Assembly: GCA_016789305.1 (NCBI GenBank)
Contig: JAEURJ010000011.1
Coordinates: 1-55,804 of the forward strand
DNA from: Anaerolineales bacterium
GTDB lineage: Bacteria; Chloroflexota; Anaerolineae; Anaerolineales; Villigracilaceae
Length of the DNA: 55,804 bases
Reading direction: 5' to 3'
Shown here: positions 8,545 through 17,430 of the stretch, one piece after another
Layout of the letters: each line of letters starts with the position of its first letter
How positions within the stretch are numbered: the stretch's first letter is position 1
Translations under genes and position numbers: made by a program
The notes under the pieces: model-generated
The model's database searches: none
Told to the model about the DNA's origin: nothing
What the model saw: only the letters and a program-made list of their open reading frames with translations

Positions 8545-10883
8545 GCAGATTTATACCTCAACAACCTCAGCGCATTCGCTACAACCACCAATGTGCTTCC
8601 TTCATGAAAGAGGATGGCAATACCGATGCTGACAATGCCCGTCAACGAGGTGATAACAAGCAGGGCGATCACGCCAAGCGAGATGAAAAGATTTTGGACA
8701 ATGATGGCACGCGTGGCACGACCCAACCCAACCGCAAAGGGCAGTTTGGACAGGTCATCGCCCATCAGCGCAACGTCCGCTATTTCGAGTGCCACATCCG
8801 TTCCGGCGCCGCCCATCGCAATACCCACCGTCGCATTTGCCAGTGCGGGGGCGTCGTTCACGCCGTCACCGATCATCGCGACCTGACCATATTCTTTCAC
8901 CAACTCGCGAATGATCGTCAGTTTATCTTCGGGCATGAGTTCGGCGCGGAACTCGGTCAGTCCGATTTCTCTGGCAATGGCAGAAGCAGCGCGTGTGTTA
9001 TCGCCTGTCAGCATGATGGTGTGAGCCACGCCCGTTTGCTTAAGGGCTTTCATCGTCGGCGCGGCTTCACTGCGAAGGGTATCTGCCAGGGCGATGATCC
9101 CGATCGCTGTTTTATCTTCGGCAATCCACATCAGGGTCTTGCCCGCCTGTTGGAATGAATCCGCCTGTTGGAGCGCTTCGGCAGGGATGCTCACCATCGC
9201 TTCATCCATCAATTTGCGATTGCCAATCCAGATCGTTTTGTCGTTCGAGATGGCGCGCAAGCCGCGGCCCGTCAGCGACTCGACTTCGTCCATAACGGAA
9301 GCAGGCACACCCTGAGTCTGAGCCGAGCGAACGATTGCCTGTGCGAGCGGATGAGCAGATCGAGATTCCGCGCCTGCGGCAATCGAAAGTACATCCGCCT
9401 CTTTCCGCCCCGATTCCTGAATCGCCACAATATCCGTGACCTCAGGCTGACCATGAGTCACTGTGCCCGTTTTGTCAAAGGCGATGGCTTTGAGGCGACC
9501 GAGATTTTCAAGATGCGCGCCGCCTTTGACCAGTACACCGTTGCGTGCGGCTTGCGCCACACCCGCAAGAATGGTGGCAGGCGTGCCCAATGCGAGAGCG
9601 CATGGGGAAGCGGCAACGAGCAATGTCATGGCACGCAGGAATGATTCGCGGAATGGAAAACCGAACAACGGCGGCAGAACGATGACCAACAACGTGAGAA
9701 TCAAAACTGAGGGAACAAAGACCCGCTCGAATTTTTCAACTGTTTGTTGGGTAGGCGATTTTTGAGCCTGAGCTTCTTCCACCATTTTCATCACGCGGGA
9801 GAGGGTGGAGTCTTTGGCGAGCCGTGTGACTTTTACTTCCAGAGCGCCCTCGCCGTTGACCGTGCTGGCAAAGACCTGATCGCCAGGGACTTTATCCACG
9901 GGAAGCGACTCGCCCGTAACAGAGGATTGGTCAATGCCAGAATTTCCATCCAGGATCATTCCATCCACAGGAATGCGCACGCCAGGACGAACGATGACAA
10001 CATCGTCAAGTTGCAATGACTCAACAGGCAGTTCCTGTTCTTTGCCATCCCGTTTCACAAGAGCAGTCTTGGGCGCGAGGTCAGCGAGAGCGCGGACTGC
10101 GCGGCGGGCGTGGTCGAGGGCGCGTTCCTCCAGCGCATGACCGAGGCTAAAAAGGAAGAGGAGCAATGCGCCTTCAGCAAATTCACCGAGGAACGCCGCG
10201 CCAAGCGCCGCCATGACCATCAGCAGGTCGGTATCGAAATGCTTTTCCCTAATGGCGTGCCAGGCGTGTTGCGAAATATACCAGCCGCCGAAAACATAAG
10301 CGGCAATGTAAAGCGCCGTTGCAATCAACACGGGAAGTCCAAAGAAGGTCTCTCCAAGCCAGCCAACCAGTAAGAGCAATCCCGCCGTAAGGCTGAAGAC
10401 GATTTCGCGGTTTTCCTTGTACCAACTGCGCAATCCCTCGACAGGGATTTCATATCCCAGTGAACGCACGCGCTTTTCAATGGCGGGGCGGTCTATCTGA
10501 TGTTTGTCATATTCCACACGCAGACTCGCCGCGGCATAATTGACATTCACCGCCAGAACGCCATTCATACGCCCAAGACTGTGTTCGATGACCGTGACGC
10601 AGTCCGAACAATCCATGCCCTCGATGGGCGTGGACAGGTGATGATAGCGGTTGGCGATCCCCGCGCCCGCGCGTTCCGCCATGCGGCGCACCTGTTCGAG
10701 ATTGAGCAGGTTGGGGTCGTAGTGCAGGCACAGGTCGACAGGAGTCTTCTCGCGTGCCAGATGGGCGCGCACAATTCCCTTTTGGTTCTGAAGTGCGCGC
10801 TCCAAACGGTTGAGGCACTCATCTTTTTCATCCTCCACACCAGGAAGCAGGAGGGGGATATCAAGTTCGATTGTTTTTTCCAT
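8541..10883 (-). CDS. P1B-4-type heavy-metal ATPase (Zn/Cd/Co class)
   Basis: This inner-membrane ATPase pumps divalent soft metals outward. Two N-terminal HMA-like segments are seen: the first is degenerate, the second has GMDCSDC (Cys92, Cys95). The membrane metal motif is SPC (ASPCALALGTP) and the last helices carry HEGSTLVVVANALRL, the signature pair of P1B-4 pumps. The phosphorylation loop DKTGTVTHG, the TGDN motif and GDGVNDAPAL are intact. I start at the Met following a short leader (MEKTIELD, 10883), giving 780 residues. An ArsR repressor with an alpha-5 zinc site lies just upstream, which supports zinc or cadmium over copper, although SCO1 and PCu(A)C follow. Confidence 0.9.
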   Translation of the reverse strand: MEKTIELDIPLLLPGVEDEKDECLNRLERALQNQKGIVRAHLAREKTPVDLCLHYDPNLLNLEQVRRMAERAGAGIANRYHHLSTPIEGMDCSDCVTVIEHSLGRMNGVLAVNVNYAAASLRVEYDKHQIDRPAIEKRVRSLGYEIPVEGLRSWYKENREIVFSLTAGLLLLVGWLGETFFGLPVLIATALYIAAYVFGGWYISQHAWHAIREKHFDTDLLMVMAALGAAFLGEFAEGALLLFLFSLGHALEERALDHARRAVRALADLAPKTALVKRDGKEQELPVESLQLDDVVIVRPGVRIPVDGMILDGNSGIDQSSVTGESLPVDKVPGDQVFASTVNGEGALEVKVTRLAKDSTLSRVMKMVEEAQAQKSPTQQTVEKFERVFVPSVLILTLLVIVLPPLFGFPFRESFLRAMTLLVAASPCALALGTPATILAGVAQAARNGVLVKGGAHLENLGRLKAIAFDKTGTVTHGQPEVTDIVAIQESGRKEADVLSIAAGAESRSAHPLAQAIVRSAQTQGVPASVMDEVESLTGRGLRAISNDKTIWIGNRKLMDEAMVSIPAEALQQADSFQQAGKTLMWIAEDKTAIGIIALADTLRSEAAPTMKALKQTGVAHTIMLTGDNTRAASAIAREIGLTEFRAELMPEDKLTIIRELVKEYGQVAMIGDGVNDAPALANATVGIAMGGAGTDVALEIADVALMGDDLSKLPFAVGLGRATRAIIVQNLFISLGVIALLVITSLTGIVSIGIAILFHEGSTLVVVANALRLLRYKSA

Positions 10884-10970
10884 GAGACAGTCCTTATCAA
10901 ATATCAGGTATGGGAAATGGTTAATAGCCCTCGCCTTGAACAGGCAGGGCAAAAGGCTGAAAGTTCTAAA

Positions 10971-11231
10971 TTAGATTGTTGGGGGGTGGGAAATATTTTC
11001 GCGCAAACACCAGGGGATCGTCTGATCTGGGGTCGGCAGAAGGGAAACAGCGGGTTGGTTTTGTGAGGGTTTGGGTTGTTCTGGCAGGAGGATCCCCGCA
11101 TGAATGACACAGACCGACTCACTTGAAGTGTGAGCCGTGATTTTTGCTGTGTTCACCCAATGCCCTGCCATCCCGATCACGATCAGGAGGAGCAGGAGTG
11201 TTAGAAAAGCTCGTTGAACAGTGTTCTTCAT
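10971..11231 (-). CDS. Small single-pass membrane protein
   Basis: One hydrophobic helix (about residues 8-26) is followed by a hydrophilic tail with two Cys and Pro/Gln-rich stretches. The start codon overlaps the end of the ArsR gene, and the ATPase gene follows 87 bases later, so it probably belongs to the ArsR-ATPase operon. Unknown family; codon phase and position are the only support. Confidence 0.45.
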   Translation of the reverse strand: MKNTVQRAFLTLLLLLIVIGMAGHWVNTAKITAHTSSESVCVIHAGILLPEQPKPSQNQPAVSLLPTPDQTIPWCLRENISHPPTI

Positions 11232-11232
11232 A

Positions 11233-11535
11233 TTAACCATGCAGGACATGGTCGAGACCACGCTGGAAGAGTTCGATGACATGATCGTCATCGAGGCAGA
11301 CAAAGACATTGCGTCCCTGTTTACGGGTGCGGATGAGACGTTTGTCACGCAAGCCCCGCAATTGATGGGAGATGGCGGACTTGGTCAACCCCAGACCCTC
11401 CACCAGGTCGCTGACCCCAATTTCTCCATCCAGCAGGGCGGAGATGATGAGGATGCGCGTCGGATCGCTCAGAGAGTCAAACAGGCTGGCAAGATCGGAT
11501 GCGGTTTCGAGCGTGATTTTTGCTTTAGGCGACAT
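11233..11535 (-). CDS. ArsR/SmtB-family metal-sensing repressor, alpha-5 zinc type
   Basis: A winged-helix repressor of 100 residues with recognition helix SKSAISHQLRGLR-like. The C-terminal helix shows D83-x-H85-x10-H96-xx-H99, the exact DxHx10HxxH pattern of alpha-5 zinc/cobalt sensors such as CzrA. It should bind DNA without metal and release it when zinc or a similar ion binds. It is divergent from a second ArsR gene and heads the operon that encodes the P1B-4 ATPase. A palindrome just upstream is the likely operator. Confidence 0.9.
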   Translation of the reverse strand: MSPKAKITLETASDLASLFDSLSDPTRILIISALLDGEIGVSDLVEGLGLTKSAISHQLRGLRDKRLIRTRKQGRNVFVCLDDDHVIELFQRGLDHVLHG

Positions 11536-11554
11536 GGTTGCGATTAATTAGTTG

Positions 11555-11572
11555 AATAGTTGCTCAACTGTT
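11555..11572. promoter_or_regulatory. Probable ArsR operator palindrome
   Basis: The sequence AATAGTTG-CT-CAACTGTT is an 8-2-8 inverted repeat with one mismatch, centred 28 bases before the ArsR start codon. Position and form suit autoregulation by the adjacent ArsR protein. Confidence 0.55.
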
Positions 11573-11631
11573 GAATCGTACTACGACCCAATTCGATTGT
11601 CAAGGCAAAAATAATCTGCTCAGCTAAATCC

Positions 11632-11660
11632 TTGACAACCCGCCTACCAGGGAATAAAAT
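11632..11660 (+). promoter_or_regulatory. Sigma-70 promoter of the cmtR-like/ATPase operon with overlapping dyad
   Basis: TTGACA (11632-11637) and TAAAAT (11655-11660) are separated by 17 bases, a near-consensus promoter. Immediately downstream ATATCAT (11659-11665) and ATGATAT (11680-11686) form an inverted repeat that could be the operator for the encoded repressor. GAGGAG precedes the ATG. Confidence 0.65.
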
Positions 11661-11694
11661 ATCATTACATACTGATACGATGATATGAGGAGCC

Positions 11695-12045
11695 ATGTTA
11701 ATCACCTCCACCACCTCCAGCATTGACCTGCAAGCCAAACTGTTTCGCGGCTTCGCCGATCCATCCCGCCTCTCCATTCTCGACGCCCTGCACGATGGCG
11801 AGCGCACCGTCAGCGACTTGGTTCAAGCCACAGGCTTCACCCAGCCCAACGTCTCCAACCACCTATCCTGTCTGCGCGATTGTGGACTTGTCACGGTTCG
11901 CCAGCAGGGACGCTTCGCTTATTACACCATTAGCGATGACCGCGTCGCGAAGTTGCTCCTCCTGGCAGACGAACTTCTCGCTGATGTTGCCAAAGGTGTT
12001 TATGAATGCACACGGTATAACGTAAAGGATTCCAAAAATGGCTAA
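11695..12045 (+). CDS. ArsR-family repressor, CmtR-like (Cd/Pb type)
   Basis: A winged-helix repressor of 116 residues. Cys59 and Cys63 form a CLRDCG motif in the recognition region and Cys105 lies near the C terminus (VYECTRY), the three-Cys arrangement of the cadmium/lead sensor CmtR. It overlaps the following ATPase gene by 8 bases, so the pair is co-translated and the ATPase is the likely regulated target. A strong promoter with an overlapping dyad lies directly upstream. The assignment to Cd/Pb is by motif only. Confidence 0.88.
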   Translation: MLITSTTSSIDLQAKLFRGFADPSRLSILDALHDGERTVSDLVQATGFTQPNVSNHLSCLRDCGLVTVRQQGRFAYYTISDDRVAKLLLLADELLADVAKGVYECTRYNVKDSKNG

Positions 12046-14125
12046 CACACAAACTCTCGAAATCCCCATCTCAGGCATGGACTGCGCTGAATGTACCCAG
12101 CACGTCCAACATGCCATCGAAAAACTGCCTGGCGTGCAATCCGTGAATGTTTTTCTCGGAACGGAAAAGGCAGTAGTGAAACTCGATCCTGCCCAAGTGG
12201 ATATCCCCACGATTCGCTCTGCTGTTCAGAGTGCTGGATATGACGTGCCCGATTCGGACGCCCCGAAAACTGCTCCCGTTTCGATGGGCGATTTCAACCG
12301 ACAACTGACGATCATGCTCGTTGGTGTGTTCACTATCATTCTCAGCGTGGTCATCTTTGGTGAAGTCCTGGGATTGTTCGATTTCCTGAATGAACGTGTT
12401 CCCTTCCTGATTGGGTTGGCACTGGTGATTGCAGGCGGTTATCCCGTCTTCATGAACGTTATCCGCGCCACGTTCAAACGCCAGATCATCTCTCACACTT
12501 TAATGACGCTCGGCGTCATCGCCGCGCTGGTTGTCGGTCAATGGGTCACGGCGGCATTGGTCGTGGTGTTCATGCGCATCGGTGATTACGTGGAGAACTT
12601 CACCACCGAAAGCGCCCGCCGCGCCGTGAAGGAATTGACCGCCCTTACTCCGCAGACCGCCCGCATAGAACGCGACGGAGCGGAAGTGGAAATCCCTGTC
12701 AGCGAAGTTAAAGTTGGCGAGACCATCATCGTGCGCCCTGGTGAAAAGATTGCCGTGGACGGTGAAGTCATCAGCGGGCAGGCGACCATTGATCAATCTG
12801 CGATCACAGGTGAATCCATGCCCATCGAAGCGGCGAATGGAACCCATGTCTATGCCGCGACCATTGCCAAATTGGGAAGTCTGCGTATCCGCGCCGAACG
12901 GATTGGATCCGATACAACTTTTGGGCGCGTGGTCAAAATGGTGGAGGAAGCCGAAGCACATCGAGCCGATGTTCAGCGACTCGCCGATAAGTTCAGCGCC
13001 TGGTATCTGCCAGTGGTTGCAGTCATTGCCGCGTTGACTTTCATATTCACGCGCAATCCATTATCTACTGCGGCGGTATTACTCGTTGCTTGTTCATGTT
13101 CATTTGCACTGGCGACTCCTGTTGCCATGCTTGCCTCGGTCGGTGCAAGCGCCAAACGAGGACTGTTGATCAAAGGCGGAAAATATCTTGAGTTGCTTGC
13201 ACGCGCCGACGTGTTGCTGGTGGATAAAACAGGCACGCTCACCCTCGGTCAACCACAAGTGACCGATGTCGTTCCATTGAATGGACTTTCCCGAACTGAA
13301 ATCTTATCGCTTGCCGCATCCGTTGAACGTTATTCCGAACATCCACTGGCTGAAGCAGTTCGCACACTTGCTCACAGTGAAAATATTGTTATGGTCGAAC
13401 CGCAGGATTTTGAATCCGTACCCGGGCATGGCGTGCGCGCCATGATTGACTCGCGCCGTGTTGCTGTGGGGAATCGCCGCCTGATTCCTTCCGCTGAATC
13501 ATTATCCGTTGCCAGCAAACTGGAAGGACAGGGCAAAACGCTGCTTTTCATGGAAAGGGACAACGAACTTGTAGGCGTGTTTGCCGCCGCAGATACGTTG
13601 CGTAGTGAAGTTCCTGCCGCGTTGAAGGAAGCGCGTTCATTGGGCATTCGTCATATCGAATTACTTACAGGCGACAATGAAAGAACTGCCTCCGCGCTTG
13701 CCGAAAAACTGGGAGTTTCCTACCGCGCCAACCTTCTGCCCGAAAACAAAATTGACATCGTGAAGGAATATCAGGCGAAGGGGCATGTGGTTGTGATGGT
13801 CGGCGACGGTGTGAACGACGCGCCCGCGCTGGCTCAGGCGGATATCGGCATTGCAATGGGCGCCGCAGGCACGGATGTCGCCATCGAAGCGGCACACATT
13901 GCGCTTATGCGCGAGGATTGGAATCTGGTTCCAGATGTATTGAAAATCGCCCAACGTACCATGCGCGTTGTGAGAACGAACCTGTTGTTTACGACCGCCT
14001 ATAACATCATCGGGCTGACTCTTGCCGCCTTTGGTTTCCTGCCGCCTGTCCTTGCTGCCGCCGCACAATCCTTACCAGATATTGGAATTATGGGGAATTC
14101 TGCGCGCTTATTGAAGCAGAGATAA
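12038..14125 (+). CDS. P1B-type heavy-metal ATPase with atypical CSC membrane motif
   Basis: One N-terminal HMA domain (GMDCAEC, Cys16 and Cys19) precedes a full P1B ATPase: TGES, DKTGTLTLG, HP motif (SEHPLAEA), TGDN and GDGVNDAPAL are all present. The ion-binding motif is ACSCSFALATP, so the usual Pro of CPC is Ser, and the last helix reads QSLPDIGIMGNSARLL rather than the copper or zinc signatures. The metal is therefore uncertain; the CmtR-like partner suggests Cd, Pb or Zn. It is translationally coupled to that repressor and ends at a strong two-way terminator. Confidence 0.9.
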   Translation: MANTQTLEIPISGMDCAECTQHVQHAIEKLPGVQSVNVFLGTEKAVVKLDPAQVDIPTIRSAVQSAGYDVPDSDAPKTAPVSMGDFNRQLTIMLVGVFTIILSVVIFGEVLGLFDFLNERVPFLIGLALVIAGGYPVFMNVIRATFKRQIISHTLMTLGVIAALVVGQWVTAALVVVFMRIGDYVENFTTESARRAVKELTALTPQTARIERDGAEVEIPVSEVKVGETIIVRPGEKIAVDGEVISGQATIDQSAITGESMPIEAANGTHVYAATIAKLGSLRIRAERIGSDTTFGRVVKMVEEAEAHRADVQRLADKFSAWYLPVVAVIAALTFIFTRNPLSTAAVLLVACSCSFALATPVAMLASVGASAKRGLLIKGGKYLELLARADVLLVDKTGTLTLGQPQVTDVVPLNGLSRTEILSLAASVERYSEHPLAEAVRTLAHSENIVMVEPQDFESVPGHGVRAMIDSRRVAVGNRRLIPSAESLSVASKLEGQGKTLLFMERDNELVGVFAAADTLRSEVPAALKEARSLGIRHIELLTGDNERTASALAEKLGVSYRANLLPENKIDIVKEYQAKGHVVVMVGDGVNDAPALAQADIGIAMGAAGTDVAIEAAHIALMREDWNLVPDVLKIAQRTMRVVRTNLLFTTAYNIIGLTLAAFGFLPPVLAAAAQSLPDIGIMGNSARLLKQR

Positions 14126-14145
14126 AGAACAAAGTTAATTACAGA

Positions 14146-14187
14146 ATGGAAACAGCGGCATGTTTTGGAACATGCCGCTGTTTCCAT
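14146..14187. terminator. Bidirectional terminator between convergent operons
   Basis: A perfect 19-bp stem (ATGGAAACAGCGGCATGTT with its complement at 14169-14187) closes a four-base loop. It lies between the plus-strand ATPase and the minus-strand DUF1573 gene, so it can end both transcripts. Confidence 0.85.
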
Positions 14188-14199
14188 TTATCCATTCGT

Positions 14200-14661
14200 T
14201 TACGGTATCCAGTTTGACAACACATTCACAACCAGATCAGGATTTGCAGGGTCATTCGTTTTGAGATGAACACCGAAGTTGTGCGGACCATCCATGCCTT
14301 CGTGCATCATGAAGACACTAGATTCAATGATCGTGCTTTCGCCAGGTTTGAGTACCATCGAACCGATGGTAAGTTGAGGAGGTCAGCACCCCTCCAATAC
14401 TTCGATGTATGGCTCTTCTTTGAAGCGCAATGTACCGTCGCCTGTGTTGGTGACTTTGATGGCAAAGGTCTTGTTGACGTTAAATTTCACATCGCCGTAA
14501 TCAATCTTTTGTTGATCCACTGCGATGGATGGAGTACCGCCACTATCACCACTCCGATTGGCGAGAAAGAAAGCGGCGATAATTAGCAAGACGCCGCCAA
14601 TCGCTACCAATGACCAGGGAAAACTTTTCCTTTGTTTTTGTCTCTTATGTTTTTTACTCAT
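14200..14661 (-). CDS. Membrane-anchored DUF1573 protein, probable selenoprotein (UGA at 14383-14385 read as Sec)
   Basis: A basic N terminus and one helix (about 15-34) anchor an Ig-like DUF1573 domain. After 92 residues ending EGC the frame meets UGA, then continues for 60 codons (PPQLTIGSM, FMMHEGMDGPH, LKTNDPANP) to TAA at 14200; these are the conserved closing strands of the family. Relatives I recall carry a GCCPP motif, so UGA replaces the second Cys and gives a vicinal Cys92-Sec93 pair. A perfect 8-bp hairpin with loop GUU begins 12 bases after UGA. It is the last gene of the CuA operon, 9 bases after the CuA/cytochrome c gene. A redox or metal-relay role is inferred. Without Sec decoding the domain would be cut in half. 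Confidence 0.8.
14353..14371 (-). promoter_or_regulatory. SECIS-like hairpin of the DUF1573 gene
   Basis: On the mRNA UACCAUCG and CGAUGGUA pair perfectly around loop GUU. The first loop base is G, 20 bases after the UGA, which agrees with published bacterial SECIS rules (G in the first two loop positions, roughly 16-37 bases from UGA). The hairpin lies inside coding sequence, as expected for bacteria. Confidence 0.7.
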
Positions 14662-14670
14662 TGTGTCTCC

Positions 14671-15648
14671 TTAATAGTGATATTTAAATTGGAATGAATA
14701 TATATATGCGACCAAGTCCCAGATTTGTTCTTCGGTAAAAATTGAACCCCACATCGGCATGCCTGTGCCCATGCCGCCGCGTAGGATTTTCCCCTGCAAT
14801 AGCGCAGGGCTTGCGCCAAGCATACGAGTGGGATTAGTGAAATCAACAGGGGATTGCATCATCATATTGTCTGCGCCTGTCATCGTTTGCATGGATGCTT
14901 CGCCAGACGCGGCGAGGTCATCTGCAAAAACACCATCGCCCGCGCCGTTCTCACCGTGACAAGCCGCGCAGTTTTGGGCGTAGAGTTGTTGTCCATTGGC
15001 AAGGGATTCGGGCGTAGTGTTGGATTGCCATATATAGGCGACCACATCCCATCGTTGTGGTTCGGCGAGCGTGGTATGGGATAAATCGGTAAAGGCTTGA
15101 TAGGGGGAATGCGAGCGGTAGTAATCGGGAGATTGGAGAATTGGAGAATTTGTGATCAATTCTTGACCGCGAATCGCGGAGGGAATCTGTTGAGGAACGA
15201 CTGGTGATTCATGCGGAGCGTCAATGTCGAGGTCGAGAGTCACATACATTGGAATAGAAGCAGGTTCAGGATCCGCGCTTGAGCCGCTGACTTCTATCGT
15301 GCCGCGCATCCGCCAGTGATTGAGTCCGCACCAGCGCGTGCAGAAGAAGGTATAAATCCCAGGCTTGTCAAAAATCAACGTGAGGTCGGTCACTTTGCCA
15401 GGCAGGACGTCCACACTTTGCATATCCATTTGCCCGACGGCAAAGCCATGAACAACATCATCAGAGGTAAGTTTCAGATCGAGGGGCTGACCAACTTCCG
15501 CTTGAATGATATCGGGATTCCAACCGCCGTTCTCCGCCATGCGTGCGTGGATGAGCGGGGTGCGAGTCCAGAAGACCAACGGCGCGCCAATTGCGAGGAT
15601 GATTCCTGTAATGACAAATATGCGTGAGAGGAATTCGGAACGGTTCAT
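14671..15648 (-). CDS. CuA cupredoxin - cytochrome c fusion protein (COX2-like)
   Basis: One N-terminal helix (about 9-27) anchors a periplasmic CuA domain with ligands His67 (DVVHGF), Cys103, Cys107, His111 and Met114 (CTRWCGLNHWRM). A C-terminal class I cytochrome c follows with CAACH at 227-231 and a Met-rich axial region (GGMGTGMPMWG). The order matches subunit II of caa3 oxidases but there is only one helix and no subunit I gene nearby. I start at ATG 15648, which overlaps the preceding gene by 4 bases. It would pass electrons from a quinol-linked membrane donor to an acceptor not encoded here; SCO1 and PCu(A)C at 7-8 kb could load its copper. Confidence 0.88.
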   Translation of the reverse strand: MNRSEFLSRIFVITGIILAIGAPLVFWTRTPLIHARMAENGGWNPDIIQAEVGQPLDLKLTSDDVVHGFAVGQMDMQSVDVLPGKVTDLTLIFDKPGIYTFFCTRWCGLNHWRMRGTIEVSGSSADPEPASIPMYVTLDLDIDAPHESPVVPQQIPSAIRGQELITNSPILQSPDYYRSHSPYQAFTDLSHTTLAEPQRWDVVAYIWQSNTTPESLANGQQLYAQNCAACHGENGAGDGVFADDLAASGEASMQTMTGADNMMMQSPVDFTNPTRMLGASPALLQGKILRGGMGTGMPMWGSIFTEEQIWDLVAYIYSFQFKYHY

Positions 15649-16976
15649 AGCAATAACCAGAGCATGATGGATGTGACAATTAATGAATAAACGATCACGG
15701 GGATGGATGAAACTTTTACTTCGTTCGCGGCTTTTTGCGCGGTGCGCGCAGACCAGATCAAGGCGCCGACGAGCACGAGGGTTTGCGCGGGCGCCAGAAC
15801 GGTTGTGAGCATGGGCTGCCATGCGGTAGTGGCTGTGCCAAAGAGATTCCAACCCAAGCCGAGCGGATCGGAGAGGGCGGCGAGGATGTAGGAAGCATTG
15901 GTGAGGACGAACGATAAACTGAACGCCACCCAGAACATCAAGCCCAATGGGATCAGGGCGGTGGAAAGAGACGCGAAACGTTGCTTAAGTGGGAGAACGT
16001 TCTTTGTATTTAGAATACCGAGTGTGAAAAAACCAGGCAGGATGACGAAGATGATGGCAAGAAAAATAATGGCGTACACAAACCAGGCGCTTGAGCCGAC
16101 GTTGTATGCCGCGTCCTTGAGAGTGCCCCACGGACCAAGCAATACGCCCGCGTAGATCATTGCCGAGCCGAGCATGATGAAGGCTTTGAAGGCTTCATCC
16201 ATTCTTGTAGATGGTTTGGCAAGATCAGCCGAGAACGGGCGCAGGTTGACCGCGATGTTGTCATGAGGGCAGGTGCGAATACATTCCATGCACAAACCGC
16301 AGTAGGTGTTTTTTGTTAAACCACCAGGGAAAACATCCCACGGACAACCATATCCAGCAGACGAACCGTTATAGCAAGGCTTGCCTTCACATGTAACACA
16401 GACTTGTTTATCTTTAATTCGTAATTCGATGGGTGCAGTTTGGGAATACAAGCCGATAAATCCGCCCACGGGACAGAGATAACGGCAGAAGGCGCGGCGT
16501 TCGAAAACTGTGCTCAGTCCGATGGCAGCGAAGAGCATGGCGGCAAGCACAATCCCTGTGATATTGGGAGTGGTGAGCAGGACACTGCTAAACAGAGCCA
16601 GCAAAAGGAAGGAGATATTCTGCAACCAAATGTTGCGAAACATTTTTGGTACGCGCAGGTTGAGCCATTTCGGTTTTTTGTCAGGTGGAGCAAGTATCGC
16701 GCCGCGTTGCAACCACTCACCAGGCAGAGGGATCGGACAAACCGCGCACCATCCGCGCCCAAAGAATGGGACTGCCACGAGAATGAGGATTGCCCACCAT
16801 GCGATCCACACGAAGACAATGCTGAAGTTGTGACTGCCGACAGGCGTGCCAATGAGTCCCGCAAGGATGGCGAAGATATACCCGACCAGCATAACGATAA
16901 AGACTGCCAGTTGCGGGTAACGACTTTTCAGTGCATTCTTTATAAAGGGATTACGGGTAAGTACGATCTTCGCCAT
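15645..16976 (-). CDS. NosR/NapH-like membrane polyferredoxin
   Basis: About nine hydrophobic helices carry the paired CxxxCP motifs of NapH/NosR/CcoG proteins (WCAVCPIPLPGEW and FCRYLCPVGG), plus a soluble Fe-S part with CVTCEGKPCYNG, a later CPW, and CGLCMECIRTCPHD, giving two likely 4Fe-4S clusters. Such proteins oxidise quinol or move electrons across the membrane. Here it is flanked by a CuA protein and a CuA/cytochrome c protein in a tight operon, suggesting a quinol-to-CuA electron path. There is no NosZ, NosD, NapA or oxidase subunit I in the window, so the end acceptor is unknown. The 443 residues exceed NapH because of extra C-terminal helices. Confidence 0.85.
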   Translation of the reverse strand: MAKIVLTRNPFIKNALKSRYPQLAVFIVMLVGYIFAILAGLIGTPVGSHNFSIVFVWIAWWAILILVAVPFFGRGWCAVCPIPLPGEWLQRGAILAPPDKKPKWLNLRVPKMFRNIWLQNISFLLLALFSSVLLTTPNITGIVLAAMLFAAIGLSTVFERRAFCRYLCPVGGFIGLYSQTAPIELRIKDKQVCVTCEGKPCYNGSSAGYGCPWDVFPGGLTKNTYCGLCMECIRTCPHDNIAVNLRPFSADLAKPSTRMDEAFKAFIMLGSAMIYAGVLLGPWGTLKDAAYNVGSSAWFVYAIIFLAIIFVILPGFFTLGILNTKNVLPLKQRFASLSTALIPLGLMFWVAFSLSFVLTNASYILAALSDPLGLGWNLFGTATTAWQPMLTTVLAPAQTLVLVGALIWSARTAQKAANEVKVSSIPVIVYSLIVTSIMLWLLL

Positions 16977-16982
16977 ATTGAG

Positions 16983-17426
16983 TTAGGTTTTTTGTTTTAG
17001 GGATAAAGTTACGCCGACTACAGCGAGCAATGCGACACCAATGGAGCGATACAGCCAGTTATTTGAGCCAACATTCAACTTGCCGATCATGAACGGATGC
17101 ATGGCGCCGCATGTGACGTTACATCGAAAGCGGAAGGAGCCTGCCTTACCGGCGGTGAATGTTAATGTTGCGGTTTGACCTGGGTCGGCTTCGATGGAAA
17201 TATCGTAACCATCCACATACAGTCCATGCACCACGTCAGTACTGACAAGTTGAATGGTCACTGTGTCGCCAGGGTTAACTTTAAGCTCGGAGGGAGAGTA
17301 GGCAAATTGCCCCGCTTCAATTCGAAAGGTCCGCTCCTGTGGCGCTATAGGGGGAACTGGCAGCGGCACGAAAGCCACAACCAGTCCAGCCATCACAAAG
17401 AGGAGAAGAGAGAAGCGCGGGGTCAT
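16983..17426 (-). CDS. Small CuA-domain protein (cytochrome c oxidase subunit II-like)
   Basis: An N-terminal signal or anchor, a cupredoxin domain and a C-terminal membrane helix (about 124-142) make up 147 residues. All CuA ligands are present: His67 in DVVHGLY, Cys102, Cys106, His110, Met113 in CNVTCGAMHPFM. It is a second, heme-free CuA carrier beside the CuA/cytochrome c protein, lying 6 bases before the polyferredoxin gene and 4 bases after the PCYCGC gene. The topology (helix at both ends) is unlike ordinary subunit II. Electron transfer is certain by motif; partner is inferred. Confidence 0.87.
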   Translation of the reverse strand: MTPRFSLLLFVMAGLVVAFVPLPVPPIAPQERTFRIEAGQFAYSPSELKVNPGDTVTIQLVSTDVVHGLYVDGYDISIEADPGQTATLTFTAGKAGSFRFRCNVTCGAMHPFMIGKLNVGSNNWLYRSIGVALLAVVGVTLSLKQKT

Positions 17427-17430
17427 CAGC

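Noticed and set aside
8463..9158. Plus-strand ORF opposite the P1B-4 ATPase
   Set aside because: It is antisense to a conserved ATPase and shows no motif.
14383..14385. TGA read as an ordinary stop of a 92-residue protein
   Set aside because: The conserved second half of the domain continues in phase, and a SECIS-like hairpin follows; a true stop would cut the fold.
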